Positions 24,301-36,062 of a stretch of DNA of 64,000 bases are shown here, piece by piece. Below the pieces are notes generated by a model that saw only the letters and a program-made list of their open reading frames with translations, searched no databases and had not been told where the DNA came from. Each line of letters begins with the position of its first letter. Position 1 is the stretch's first letter. Source of the stretch: Apoda limacodes (lineage: Eukaryota > Arthropoda > Insecta > Lepidoptera > Limacodidae); assembly GCA_946406115.1 (NCBI GenBank), contig OX291557.1:19686501-19750500 (forward strand), written 5' to 3'. A program made the position numbers and the translations under genes.

Positions 24301-26726
24301 CTGGTTCGACTCTATGTCATTGGGCACAAAATTATAAAATAAAGGATTTGGCTAAAAAAATATGTCTTTTAAAGAATAAAATAGCTACTGATGGTAAAGA
24401 AATACTTAATATTTTAAAAGAACTAAATACTAAAGAGTTAATATCATTGTCAATGACAGTGTTGGCTGCAGAAAAGTGGCGAGGAGGTATATTTTTTGCA
24501 TTCGTACCAACTATTGAAAAGCCAGGCGATTGGGAACCATTTATAAGCGAATCTACTTACAAATCTTTGACAAACGGAAAGTTCACCAAAGTTCCGTATT
24601 TGACAGGGTTTTGTTCGCACGAAGGTCTTTTGGTTGCGCATCATTCGCCTCCTGTATTGGCAGAATTGACGAAGGAAAAGAATTTCTTGCAGCATTTACC
24701 ATTTGACTTTGATAATGGCAATGTAAAGAAAGAAATTGAAAACAAATTAAAAACTGTTTATCTAAAAGGTTCACAAAATTATGATGACGTTGATGCTTTT
24801 GCAATCAACTTTTTTACTGATGTCGATTTTCTTGGTGCTGTTTATACAGCAGCTAAACTCATAGCAAAGAAAAACCCTGTATACTTTTATGAATTCGCCT
24901 ATGATGGTGAATTAAATTATTTGAAAAAGAAGCTAAACATAAACCGTAAAGGGGCTTGCCACGGTGACGACGGTGGATATCTTATTAAATCCTCTATATT
25001 GACAGAAACTCCTTCTGCTAAAGATCAATTAGTGCGAAAAAGATTGCTTGAAATGTGGACTAGCTTTGCCAGATGTGGGTGAGTATAACATTAGTACTGA
25101 AACAAACTGGCCCACAACTTTTTTTTCTATTCATCCATATGCTCGTTTTAAAGACGTGTCCTGTCTGAATGAAAGTAGGTGCTTGCTACTGACTCTGACT
25201 CTCATTTTTTTTATACCTCTAAGGTGGTAAGCAAGCTTGCAGTCCGCTTGATGGTATGCGGTCACCGCAGCCTATGGACGCTTGCAACACCTGGGGCATC
25301 AGTCGCGCGTTGCCAACCCTTTAAAAATCTAATAAGTTCTTTATTAAAAACCCCATACTGAAATTTAGGGACGCACAACGACGCCATATCCATAATTCTG
25401 TTGAAAACGGGGATCCAGCTAAAATCTGGAAGTTTCTTAAGTCACTAGGAGTTGGGAAAACACAGACATCATACTCAGTTAATAATTTAAACTTTAATGA
25501 ACTCAATCAACATTTTACTTCGGTAACTGCTTTTAATAGCAGTAAAAAAGCAAGCACGCTTAATAATCTTTCTTTAATCCAACTCCTGACTTCTTTTACT
25601 TTTCATCAATTCACTGATTGTGCTGTTAGAAAATGTGTTTTGGCTATATGATCTAGTGGTATGTATGGCAAAACACCGACATATATCTTAAGGTAGCTCA
25701 TGTTCTGATGGAACAACAAACGTGATGTTTCTGTGCCATTTGATCAGAGGACATCATTGCTGCCAGGTTATTAGTTAAAAAATGCGCAATTTTCATATAA
25801 ACTTCCAAACCCTTTTTTAAAATTTCACAAAGTACCTACTTCTTTTGATATAGTATCATCGCCTTAAGGTGATGGCATACCCAAACTAGTTAAGTTTGCA
25901 TGAATTTCATTAATTTTGTTACAGTCCTGAGTACACTTTTTGACTTGAATAAATATATGTTATTATTCAAACCTAAAACCCACATAGGGTTTGCTAATTT
26001 TATAATAATTTGGCTACTAAAATGGTTCCTTACCATTGATAAACTGAAACTGATACTCTTTTTTTGGCCTTAATTCAAATTTAAATTTTTAAATTAACGC
26101 GTTCCATTACTAATTGAAAAATAATAAAACGGCCGGCGGTTCGTGTAACCCAGCCGAAACGTCGGGAAAAAGGTATTTTGTCAAATGACGCGTTTAATCC
26201 CGTTTTATTATTTTTCAATTTAATTCAAATTGTTAGGAAAACTGAGAGTGATATCCTCTTGATTCTAATTTCATAAATTATATATTATTATGACCAAGTG
26301 GATTTGCTAATTTTATAGTTCTAAATAAATATTTGAATTCTATACCGATGAAAACTGAGAAAATCTAGATTTTCAACGTGTGGTCACGTGCTAGAGCCTA
26401 TCTTACGTGGAATTGCGTCTTTTTGTATGCTTCAATAGACTGGTTCATTTCAATAGATAGCCACTGTTAGACAACCGTAAACTAAATTTATGCCATAAGC
26501 GAAAGTCCCAGTATAAATTTGGTTTGAATTTTCTCTTTTATTTATTTGTTTTCTTTGCAGTGATCCAACTCCAACAACGGACAACTTGATTTTAACAAAA
26601 TGGCAGCCGATAAAAAGTACTGAATTGAACTATCTTCTGATTGATAGTGAGCTAACGACTAAGAATAATCCTTATCCAGAAAGAACAAAATTATTTGAAG
26701 AATTGTATGAAAAGTACTACACATGA
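21334..26726 (+). CDS. Carboxylesterase gene C (alpha-esterase type), complete, 529 aa
   Basis: Exons 21334-21468 (45 codons), 23790-25078 and 26561-26726. Introns are 2321 nt (phase 0) and 1482 nt (phase 2), GT-AG, at the same positions as in genes A and B. Coding length 1590 nt, 529 residues. It starts MENLIVEVSEGKLQG and ends ELYEKYYT. Oxyanion HGGGF is at 107-111, Ser190 in GFSAG, Glu323 in SHEG and His436 in ACHGDD, so the enzyme should be active. No signal peptide. It is on the opposite strand to A and B and more divergent in the middle (lid and substrate-pocket region). Both introns have absorbed LINE fragments, and intron 1 also carries a 23-nt transposon trace at 23160. An ATTAAA at 26729 may serve as a variant polyadenylation signal. 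Substrate is unknown. Confidence 0.93.
22275..23265 (+). mobile_element. CR1/jockey-like LINE copy 2, inside intron 1 of gene C
   Basis: 5'-truncated copy in the sense direction of the host gene. It begins inside the RT (HCYADDST-like reading at about 22335) and continues through KLASKKLGVLNGPKQYF and the C-terminal region. The 3' end (GGCTGCGGTGACCGC, CATCAGGTGGGCCGT) runs into a poly(T)-like stretch. Frames are broken. It is interrupted by a 23-nt insertion at 23160-23182. Confidence 0.75.
23153..23189 (+). mobile_element. 23-nt transposon trace with 7-bp target duplication
   Basis: CCCAGGT (23153-23159) and CCCAGGT (23183-23189) flank a 23-nt insertion that starts CACAGATTATATAATAC and continues TATACT. 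All 23 nt match the inner end of the unit that builds the palindrome at 55-63 kb. The uninterrupted LINE sequence is recovered when the insertion and one duplicate are removed (compare copy 1 near 15270-15290). This looks like an excision footprint or a drastically deleted copy. Confidence 0.7.
25207..25360 (-). mobile_element. CR1/jockey-like LINE copy 3 (3' end), intron 2 of gene C
   Basis: Only the last part of the element: poly(T) start, ATACCTCTAAGGTGGTAAGC, CACCGCAGCCTATGGACGC and the C-terminal coding end. Antisense to the host gene. Confidence 0.75.
25361..25690 (+). pseudogene. Second LINE fragment (pre-RT region) in intron 2 of gene C
   Basis: The plus strand reads KFRDAQRRHIHNSVENGDPA, then KIWKFLKSLGVGK, LNQHFTS and DCAVRKCVLAI before a stop at 25651. 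This is the typical segment between endonuclease and RT in jockey/CR1 LINEs (KxxWxFLKSLG, LNxHF, then VxxAI..SS). It is a different family from copies 1-6 and opposite in direction to copy 3, which it abuts. Confidence 0.6.
26112..26220. repeat. 109-nt foldback with perfect 21-bp arms, intron 2 of gene C
   Basis: Arms 26112-26132 and 26200-26220 are exact inverted repeats (AATTGAAAAATAATAAAACG plus G). The loop contains ACCCAGCCGAAACGTCGGG, a block often seen near ends of Penelope-like elements (pattern memory). It is probably a small mobile-element end or a stable hairpin in the intron. Confidence 0.65.
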
Positions 26727-28915
26727 TTATTAAATTAAGTTTCTTTAAGTGTATGTGTTAAAATAATCTATATCAAATTGTATGTGTGTATGTGTAATAT
26801 TATTTTTGCACTTTTTGATGGGTCGGAGAAAAAACTTTTGGTATTTTGTGTGTAGATATGAAGTTTTAATTAAAATCTCTTTGTACTGTTTGTATCTGAT
26901 TTTAACAGTCTCACAGGTTTATGATCAGCTATATATATTAAAAATAGCTACACATACTACATAAAAACCAATCAGATTGCGTAATGTCACTCCTTCCATG
27001 CTAATTTATCTAATTAATGTGTGGCCAAAACAAGAAATGGCACATTTTCTATCCAAACAATTTATTAAAAATGTACATACATGAACACTAGTGACGTCCG
27101 CCCTGCTGTCTTTACAAATAAGTCTGACTGGAAATAAAATTTAGAAAAGAAAAAAGTCACCAAAGGGCCGTTTGGATAAATAATTTACGAGTGATGATGC
27201 TCCGACACTAACCTATCCGGAATAAACCCTGGGAACCACAGCTTATCATTCAGATATTCTCGGGTGTGAAGCGACACTTAAGTGTCGAAACACAAAATTT
27301 TTTAACGTAGTTCGTGTATTGGTAGGAGTGACGTCGGCGTAATTTAACCACGTCAATATAATTTTTAGAAAGTTGTTTTTTTTAGAAAAATATTTTTTAT
27401 TGGCTATAATGTATGCCAAACTCAATGCAGGAACATTAATTTACTGGTTTTGAAAATTTGGAAACCTATCTCTTTGTTAAGCTATTTTGGTAGACCAAGA
27501 TCGGCTTGTAAAAGGTACACAAAAAGGCTCGATATAAGGGTGCCACACGAGCTATAAAAAATTTATTGCTTATTAGAATTTCATGAAACCACATTTTTTT
27601 TTAATTAAAATACAAAGTGAATTTCACGGAACTTCTGAGGATTTTTTTTTTGACTGACTTTGCATTTGGCTGTTGCAGCCATTACTGGTTCAGCGGGCTC
27701 TTTGGGGCGAGACTCTGAAGGAGCCGCCTAACTATAGTTTTTAGACCGTGCCGAGGTCGGTTGGGGAGAAACGGGGGAAAAAAATTGCAAAATAAAATAG
27801 GGTATTGTGTTCTGTAGATAAGATCACTATCACAATTGCGTGTAAATATGAAAAAAACATAATAAATATGTATAAAAACCGGCCTTCTTGTCGTATTGAA
27901 TGTATTTAGGGTTTAGTAGAATAAGAATTAACGTAAATACCAGAAAAACTTTTGATATAATGTAAACATGTTTGTTTAAAATCTGGAAAGAAGAAACGGT
28001 GAAAGAAACTCTCCAGCAGTCGCTGTTTTAATTTTACTTAATCAAGTATATTATGTTAGTAAAAAATTATTTAATCCCATACATTTTCATCATCAAGGTA
28101 GTCTTTAATTGTGTAATAACCTTTTTTGTCAAGTTTCTGTTTTACGAAATATTTGAACTATTTTAACTTTAATTTACATACTTCTGCAGGGATTTCGATA
28201 TATCGGTTCGGTAAAAACGGATAAATTGTTCTTCAAATGCATTGTAATGAAAACCTATGATTAAAAAAAAATATAGTTTTCAACTATTTTAAACTACCAG
28301 TAAAGGTTTTAAACGGTTGTAAACCAAGAATTTGGTTTTAAATTGACCGGTTGAATTCGTTTAAAACCAACTTTACATCTATAGGGATGCTACATTCACA
28401 TCCTAGCATAGTTGACAGCTGATTTATAGTCTTAAGTAAAATAAAGGTGGCGAGTACAAATAGAGCTTTGAGCTACTAAGTTTTCTGGAGCTTTCACGTG
28501 GATTAGATGAAACCCAAATCGGGTCATTGGCTAACTATAGTTTGTGACGCACGTTACATTCCACTCGGTAAAATTTTTAGTTGTCTACTGCATATTGTAG
28601 TGGGTTAAACGTGATATACATTTTGGGTTTAAAGAGGACAATATATAAGACTGGGTTGAATGTTGCATAAGGTTGGGTAGAATGTGGAAAAAAAAATTGG
28701 TCAAAATGAGTGGGTCGAAAGTGGAAGCACCCATATCGAAACCCAATAGTAGTCTTTCAAATTTAGTTCAGGGCCAAGTATAATAAACGGCATAGATAGA
28801 TAAAAATAGAAGAACAACACTGACATAGTTATTTGTGTAGACAAAGTTAATACAAGATAAAAACTGGTAATTATCAATAAGGTCATTGTATAAAACTATA
28901 AATATACTATAATAC
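26727..28915. other. Intergenic downstream of gene C
   Basis: AT-rich, no gene supported. Around 28270-28390 there is a region rich in 'ttttaaac/ttttaaacc' motifs, and around 28570-28740 repeated 'gggtt(a/g)aa(t/c)gt' phrases (GGGTTAAACGTG, GGGTTGAATGTT, GGGTAGAATGTGG, GGGTCGAAAGTGG), a decayed short tandem repeat. Confidence 0.4.
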
Positions 28916-28919
28916 TATA

Positions 28920-29560
28920 TATACTAGCTGACCCGGCGTAAGTTGATTCTTTTTTTAAAACAACTGCCAAGCTATTCTGAAAGGGTTGTAATAATTCAGA
29001 AACCTTCTCAACCTTCAAACTAACTCGCCATTTGACTCTGTCTGACTCGCACTTGACCCTTTTTTTTTCTTTCTCAGAAACCTATCCCGGCGTGTGCATA
29101 ACAACTTACCAAAATTTCATTACTATCGGTTTACCCTTATTGCGCGAGTCCAACTCGCACTTGACCCTTTCGGAAAATCCTTTCTTATCGAATGCTTACG
29201 TCATACAAAGAACACACCTTCCAAGTTTCAGATCTCTACCGTCAGCGGTTTTCGCGCCACGACGCCCTGAATGACGTCATCCGTCGGGCTCTTGTCACTC
29301 AACGTGCCGGCTATCTCCGACATACGTCACGTAATAGGCCGAACGGTTTTAGTTTTATTATTTAACTTATTTGCAGTTGGTAAACTAACCACGACCTATG
29401 TCTATGAATTGAGATAGCATTTGTCCAACGGCAAAGTTAAAGGTTGTCCCTCAATACAGTTTACCTTTTACGGAACTCTCGCGTTGGTGCGAGAGTCCGA
29501 CTCACACTTGACCAGTTTTTTTTCATAGCTGGCTAGGAAATGCACTGAAATTTTAATGTC
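28920..29560 (+). mobile_element. Lepidopteran retroposon debris
   Basis: Begins ATACTAGCTGACCCGGCG, a common end of lepidopteran retroposons, and includes three GAGTCCxACTCxCACTTGACC-type blocks (about 29040, 29145, 29490). Non-coding and old. Confidence 0.55.
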
Positions 29561-29825
29561 ATCCAATACCGCGTCACGCCAACGTTGTGTCTTAAAATGA
29601 TTCGGGCCACATACACGACCCTTTTTCTTTCGTAAGTATCGTGTGCGATAATCTGTGACATCACTGCAGCGTAGCACACAATATATAGCATATATATACT
29701 TACTATATGCAAGTCATAACACAGAAAAAAGAATGTTCGTATAGTACCGTGCGCATATCTATCAACTTAATCTCATAACCAATCAATGGTTACATCACAA
29801 TTCATTCCTTATATGTAGAGGAAAA

Positions 29826-30290
29826 GGGGGTAATGGGAGTCACTTAAGCAAGATATAGAATAAAACAAACAATTTTTACTTTATCTTTATTTTAATCAAT
29901 TTTTAAAGTATTTTAATCTTTGCACTATCAATCTCAGACAGTTTCATTACCTTTGGAATCATATATTAATTGCCATTAAACTTTAAAAAAAAAACATCTT
30001 TGACCACCATTGTCCATATCTGAGGGCAATTATAGTCACTATGGGGACAATGGGAGTCAACCTAGCCTAACAATTGTCACATACGTAACCTTTTGGCGAG
30101 TCCCATTCTGTGCAGCTAGCGTGTGCCCATAAGCCACAAGAAGTGCATCTGTACCATAACTCATTGTTGCGACCAAATTCATCACATACTTAGCATTTAT
30201 TCAAATCATCATCTTCATCATCGTCACATATCTGATTGAGACTAATATCTTGAAGTTATTGAGCTGAGTCATTCTTTTCTAGGAAAGATG
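29826..30290 (-). pseudogene. pogo/DDE-type transposon remnant, C-terminal zinc finger
   Basis: The minus strand from about 30233 to the stop at 30067 reads an acidic stretch (CDDDEDDDLNKC), an in-frame TAA, then VCDEFGRNNELWYRCTSCGL and WAHASCTEWDSPKGYVCDNC. This C-x2-C...W-H-x2-C...C-x2-C finger ends many lepidopteran pogo-like (JRK/DDE-1) transposases. Only the tail of the protein remains and it is broken by a stop. AATGGGAGTCA motifs occur at 29832 and 30049. Confidence 0.6.
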
Positions 30291-30352
30291 AACATTGGTG
30301 GGACAGAACCACCAGTAGCGCTCATGGCACACAAGATTATAATATTTTTTCC

Positions 30353-30470
30353 TCCAAGGCCAAGCTGGTATCCGGGTGCACCCTCCCAGAGATGGCAGCA
30401 GTACTCCATATGGGGCCAAACTTGCGACTTGTAAAGCAGCAACCTTAGGCCCGACGTTCACTCTGTGTTG
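30353..30470 (-). mobile_element. CR1/jockey-like LINE copy 4, short
   Basis: About 118 bp matching the MEYCCHLWAGAPGYQLG-coding portion of copy 1 and copy 5 (plus-strand CAAGCTGGTATCCGGGTGCA, CAGCAGTACTCCATATGGGG). Both ends truncated. Confidence 0.7.
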
Positions 30471-30694
30471 GAAAGTGGTTGGTGGAAAGAGGCTATCCCC
30501 CACATTATGATATGGGTGTATTTTAAGCCAATGGTTAACCCTTTCTTGGAATAAAAATCAAAACCCTTAAATAAAAATAAATTATTTAACACCACCATTC
30601 TAATTATTTGTTAATAAAAGCTCGTGAAATCAAAATATCCTGTGAAAGTACCTATTTATGCATGTATTTGTTACTTTAGTGATTAAACTCGTTT

Positions 30695-31185
30695 TCATTA
30701 GTAACAATAACTTTCAATGTTAAGGCTCTACCGTTAGTTATAATGACTTTAAATGTAAAGACTTGAATCTGGGTGTATTTATGTAAGATATGTATGTATT
30801 TACAAAAAAGTAATATATATGTAGGTATTTGTATGCGGTTTCTGGTATCCATTTGCTTTGCTTACTTTAGGGCAAGATGGCGCTGTTAAAGTTCGAAAAT
30901 ATTTATTTATTATTATTATTATTACTAACAATCACTTTCAATGTAAAGACTCTTCTAACACTAACAATGACTTTCAATGTAAAGGCTCTACTGTTAGTTA
31001 CAATGGCTTTTAATGTTAAGGCTCTTATAACTATAAGTAATAATTTCTTTCAATGTAGAGGCTCTACCATTAGTAACAATGACTTTCGATTAAAAGGCTT
31101 TGCCAACATAACAATAACTTTCAACGCAAATGCAAAGGCTCTACTGTTAGAGACAATAACAATCAATGTAAAGGTTCTATAAACA
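30695..31185 (+). repeat. Degenerate 36-bp minisatellite
   Basis: Imperfect tandem units of about 36 bp (consensus around ACTTTCAATGTAAAGGCTCT and ACTGTTAGTAACAATG), two units at 30705-30770 and a block from about 30915 to 31180. The unit is a multiple of three, and a 101-codon open frame (30877-31182) translates as repeated TMTFNVKALL-like 12-mers. The frame is a by-product of the repeat; I do not call it a gene. Confidence 0.7.
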
Positions 31186-31561
31186 AAACGAGAAACGAAG
31201 ATAATATTAAAACTATAGTTATCAAAAATAACTATTTATCTTACTTACCCATGTTTATTTATTTATACTATGTCATACACGAACGAAAGGGTACAATGGG
31301 GAGCCTAACGCAATGGAATTTAAGCAGAGGCTAATCAGACATATTTATTCATATGCATTCATTAATTTCATTTATGCAATATTCTTACTACCTTTTAACC
31401 AAAAGGTTGTCTATAGCGCGGACGCTAAGCAGTAAGAATTTCGTTCACTGACCGGTCACTATTTGTGCCTGTTGCACGCGCATAACTATTTGTCGTCGCA
31501 CTCGCACAGATAGGATAACCACTGTCATAGAGTAGCGGAACGGAACGTAGAGGAACGGAAT

Positions 31562-34500
31562 CATATCATATCATATCATAGCTCGCTCCATTGCGCGCTG
31601 TGCGACCTTGAACTTGTGGACCAGCCCTGCTGTAAGTGTCCACGTTTCGGCGGCGTAAGTCATATCTGGTAGGACGCACTGGTCAAAGACTTTCGTCTTT
31701 AGACTTTGCGGTATAGGCGACGTGAAGACTTGACGAAGTTTACCAAATGCTGCCCACCCTAGCTGGATCCTCCTGTTGGCTTCCTTCTCAAAATTGTTCC
31801 GGCCCAGTTAAATTTTTTGTCCAACGTACACATAATCCTGGACAACTTCGAGTAAGGTACCCACGACGTATACTGGCATTGGCACGACGTGTTGTTTGAA
31901 CATGACTTTTGTCTTATCCAAATTCATGCCAAGGCCTACTCGTCGAGAGGATTCGTCTAGGGAGTGCAACATTTCACTCAGTTCTTCCAATGACTCTGCC
32001 ATAATGATGATGTCGTCGGCAAACCTTAGGTGTGTGATGTATTCGCCGTTTATGTTTATGCCCCGCCCAGCCCAGTCCAAGGTTTTGAAGTCATCTTCTA
32101 GCGCATTGGTGAACAGTTTTGGGGTATAACTTCCCCTTGTCTTACACCTCTACGCAGCGGGATGGCACTTGTCTTATGGTCCTGGAACTGGACGGTCATC
32201 GTAGCAGCGTTGTAAAGACATCGCAGCACCTCAATATATCGCCAGTACGAAATCGCTGCAGAGAATCTAGCACAGCCCAGGTTTCGATGGAGTCAAAGGC
32301 TTTCTCGTAGTCCACAAACGCCATACACAGCGACTGATTATACTCTTGAGTTTTTTGTATAATCTGCCGTACAGTATAAATGTGATCTACGGTACTGAAG
32401 CCTTTCCGAAACCCAGCCTGTTCTGGTGGCTGAAACTCGTCAAGTCTTCCAGCGAGACGATTCGTGACGACTCTAGAGAACAGCTTATATACGTGGCTTA
32501 GAAGGGATATCGGTCGGTAGTTCTTAAGTAGAGTTTTATCTCCCTTTTTAAAGAATAACACCACCACGCTTCCGCGCCACACCTCCGGAGTAGTTCCGTT
32601 ATGGATGACAACATCAAAAAAAAAGCTTTGCTAACTCTTTAAGGACTGGAAGGCCGCAGACTTTTAGAAGCTCAGTCGTAATGCCGTCATGGCCCGGAGC
32701 TTTGGTGTTTCTAAGCTGTTCCAGAGCCGCCCTAATCTCACTTTGGTCAACGTCCGGGATATCGTCGGTGAAGTGGCGCGTCAGTTTGGCTTTTGGATCT
32801 TCGGTTATGAGGGATGTGGGCCTAGCCGCATGTGACGTGTAGAGTTATCCATAAAACAGTTCGGCCTCTGCTGAGATCTCTGGTTTGGAGGTAGCTATTT
32901 TACCATCTGCAGTTTTTAGTCTCGTCAGATGGCGCTTTGCAAGCTGACGCGCAAAATCTTTCGACGCTTTATTCTGCTCAATTGCAAGCTCAATGCTGCG
33001 TGTGCTGGAGCGTCAAAGGTCACGTCTAGACATCTTCCGTATCAGCCCATTTAGAGATCTTGCATCTGACGAAGACCTTTGGGTAGATGGTATCTCTCGT
33101 CTTTTCCTCATAAGTTCCAGAGTCTCAGGCAAAAGTTTGAACTCTCTAGTTTTGTTCTGCGGTGGGTAAACTTTGCGTCCCATTTCTTTTACCGTCTTCA
33201 CCAAGTTGCTGGTCATTATGTCAATGTCGCCTGTGGTTTCCAGCGAATCTAATCTATTTTGAAGTTCCAGATGAAACTTGTCGGATCCTATCGTAGCTTG
33301 GGACTGTAAAGGTCTAAGAGTAGATTTATTAGACGATTTCTTTCGGCCTTGTAATTTATATTTAGAATGCCTCTAACAAGTTTTTTTTTATACCACTAAG
33401 GTGGCAAATAAGCACACGGTCCGCCTGATGGTAAGCGGTCACCGTGGCCTATGGACGCTTGCAACACCAGGGTTATCACTCGCGCTGTACCCATCTGCCA
33501 AGCCTACCCGTCTACCAAGCCATCTTCGCCCTTTATAATATTAAATAAAAAAAAAATATATATACATAAAATAAAATTGTTATATAAAACTAACATAATT
33601 ATCAAAATAATAATAAAATAGGATCGTGAAAGATCGAGGACTTAAAGACGGGCTTAACACATTTATGTAGTTAAAAACCTAAATTCGAAAATAAAATAAA
33701 TTTCAATACAAGAACGGTGTTTCAGTCTTTCTCTTAAAGAACCTGCGGTCTACGTTACACAATTGGGTCCTACCACTCAGACGATCACATAGCCAATCCT
33801 TCAGAGAAAACCTTGGCAGGGAGCTCATTCCACAACCTAAGCGGTCGCGGGAGTAAGCTTCTCCGAAGCCGCACTGTACGCGACTATTTCGGTTCTGAAG
33901 TGTGAGAATGAATTCCCTGCCGATGGCGAGCGGTGCGATAATAGAAAATAGCCGCGGGCATCATTTCCTCAGAACACAACCCATTGTACAAGGGGTAGAA
34001 CACACACAGGGAGGCAAAGTCTCTCCTCAGACTTAAGGGCTCGATACCGCAAGTGAGTTTGGGATCGTCAACAATTCTCGCAGCCCGTCGTTGAACCGAG
34101 TCAAAAGGGCCAAGCTGGTATCCGGGTGCACCTCCCCAGAAATGGCAGCAGTACTCCATATGGGGCCGAAACTGCGACTTGTAAAGGCACAACCTCTGCC
34201 CCGACGTGAAGTACTGCCTCGCTCTGTTGAGTACACCTAGTTTTTTGGACGCTAGCTTCATCTTATCTTGTAAATGATCCCAATGCTCTTGGAGATGGAG
34301 AGGGGAGTGTTCTGGAATTGTGGGACTACAGCGAATGGGGTTTTCTTAGCGGTGAACTTGTGTCTTTGTAGGGTTGAATCGGACCAAGTTTACCCGTCCC
34401 CAGGTCTCGATTTGAGACACAAGTTCTCCGCGGTTTTCCTCCACAACGGAACGAGGGATGTTTGCACAACCCGTGTAATAAGCGTCGCCAGTACTGTCTT

Positions 34501-35320
34501 CTGCATAGCAATGTATGTTGTTGATGGATAACATGCCATTGATATGCAGTAGAAAGAGCGTAGGAGACAGCACAGAGCCTTGCGGGACACCAGCATTAAT
34601 GTCCATGCTATCAGAGCAACTACCGTCAACTACGGTTCGTATGCGTCTGCCGGACAAAAAACTAAGTCTGTGATCACTGTCGGTATTGAACCTATTGATC
34701 ACTGAGACATCTCTGAATATGTTCCGTCTATCTGCCATAATAAAATCTATCTCATTCCTAGTCACAGCGTCTGGACTTCACCAGGTCCACGTTATATGGG
34801 AACTCTTCTTGTAGAACGAGTTCATCAAAAAGAGCCCTTCCATTTCGAAAAAGTTTATCCTTATTTGTCCCCTGTGATTTCGCTGAGCCAAGCCATAAGG
34901 GCTATTCTAGATTCGTCGCGTTTTTGTAGTCCCACTTTAGCGTTAAAATCCCCCATCACAACGTTATAGTTAGCCTTGGTGGTGTTATGAAGGGCCTTTG
35001 TGATATCTTCATATGTGGCTTCGGCTTCTTCATCAGAGTGAGACGAGGTTGGCGCATACACCTGTATTCAGAGAGTATCTGTTGGTGAGCTATAGGACAA
35101 GGTATGCTACCCGAGTCGAAACACTACTGATTTCCACAACGTTGTTTATGAGCTATTTGTTGACCAGAAAACCAACACCGCCTTGGGAAGTCTACGGACT
35201 TCTGATAACCCCAGTACATGCCAGTTTATGTGACTTCTTCTTCTTCTTCGAGTTCTACGAGGTGATGATCCAACCTCATCCTGCGTCCATTTTACGTTGC
35301 CAAATGTAGTCTTCGTTTAT
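31562..35320 (-). mobile_element. RTE-type LINE, split by a nested insertion
   Basis: Non-LTR element on the minus strand. The 5' part (35320-34664) encodes endonuclease pieces: INWHVLGLSEVRR, VYAPTSSHSDEEAEATYED, VVMGDFNAKVG and TRNEIDFIMADRR...INRFNTDSDHRL. The 3' part (33381-31562) encodes a linker (MTSNLVKTVKEMGRKVYP), RT fingers and palm (NYRPISLLSHVYKLFSRVV, FVDYEKAFDSIE), FADD (HLRFADDIIIMAES) and a C-terminus ending AQRAMERAM. It ends in a short (ATATG)n-like tail at 31562-31581, as RTE elements do. Frameshifts and an internal loss in the endonuclease make it inactive. A CR1/jockey-like element sits inside at 33382-34663. Confidence 0.8.
33382..34663 (-). mobile_element. CR1/jockey-like LINE copy 5, nested in the RTE element
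   Basis: 1.28-kb 5'-truncated insertion. Minus strand: SFLSGRRIRTVVDGSCSD, AGVPQGSVLSPTLFLLHING, YAEDSTGDAYYTG (YADD changed to YAED), MKLASKKLGVLNRARQYF, and an A-rich 3' tail (poly T on plus strand at 33382). AAGT at 33378-33381 and 34664-34667 is a 4-bp duplication. Removing the insert rejoins the RTE frame exactly between DHRL and VRG. Confidence 0.82.
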
Positions 35321-35680
35321 GGTAGCCGTTTGTCGTAACCCGGAGATTCCTAGCACCCTCTACCCCACCGTTATACCGACCGCTACCGTAGCCGAGAACA
35401 GTGTGGCTGCCGGGAATTGAGGGCCGTTTTTTTCCTGCTTTCACCATATTGGGTTTTGCCCATAGTCACCACGCTGGGCAGACGGGTTGGTGACCGCAGT
35501 TAATTCAGACTACTACCGGATGTTGCTGCTGCCCAACATCAGTCTGTGTTTGGGGTTGAGAAATAAGACCCTTTTACCTCTAAGTCGCTTTTTACGACAT
35601 CCCAGGAGATAGGGAGTGGTCCAATTCAGTTCTGCCGGAACCACACGGCAAAGTTTTGTTTTTAAAAGCTTCTATTTAAC
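35321..35680 (-). mobile_element. Probable 5' region of the RTE element
   Basis: GC-richer sequence continuing from the endonuclease end. It contains TTTTACGACATCCCAGGAGA and CCGGAACCACACGGCAAAG, blocks I associate with 5' regions of lepidopteran RTE elements. No intact frame. Confidence 0.4.
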
Positions 35681-35684
35681 TTGC

Positions 35685-36062
35685 AATGTATGTATGTATG
35701 TATGTTTGTTCGGGTGCAACTTGCAACCCAGTGTTGAAGCAGATACATAACTTCAACCGATTTGAAATTTTGTATACACGTTTAGTTTGGATGACAATAC
35801 ACGATAAGCTGTATGCCGTCATTCTAAATCCAATATGGTGAACCATCCAAGATGGCGGAATAGTTTATTTTAGTGTATTTCTACAATATGGGTATCAAAT
35901 GAAAGGGCATGTTGAGAGTACTCGAAAAATTATGTGACGTCATTCTAAATCCAACATGGCGGAACATCCAAGATGGCGGAATAGTTATTTTTTATGCACT
36001 TCTGCAATATGAGTATCAAATGAAAGGGCTCGCCGAGAATAATTAGAAAATAACTAAAATGT
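35685..36062 (+). repeat. Retroposon with 121-bp tandem duplication
   Basis: After (ATGT)n at 35686-35705 and a CCGATTTGAAATTTTGTATAC phrase typical of retroposon remains, a unit of 121 bp (CATTCTAAATCCAA, ATCCAAGATGGCGGAATAG, GTATCAAATGAAAGGG) occurs twice in tandem from 35821 and 35942. Confidence 0.6.

Noticed and set aside
26130..26180. Hammerhead ribozyme around CCGAAACGTCGG
   Set aside because: The CTGATGA half of the core is absent within a sensible distance on either strand.
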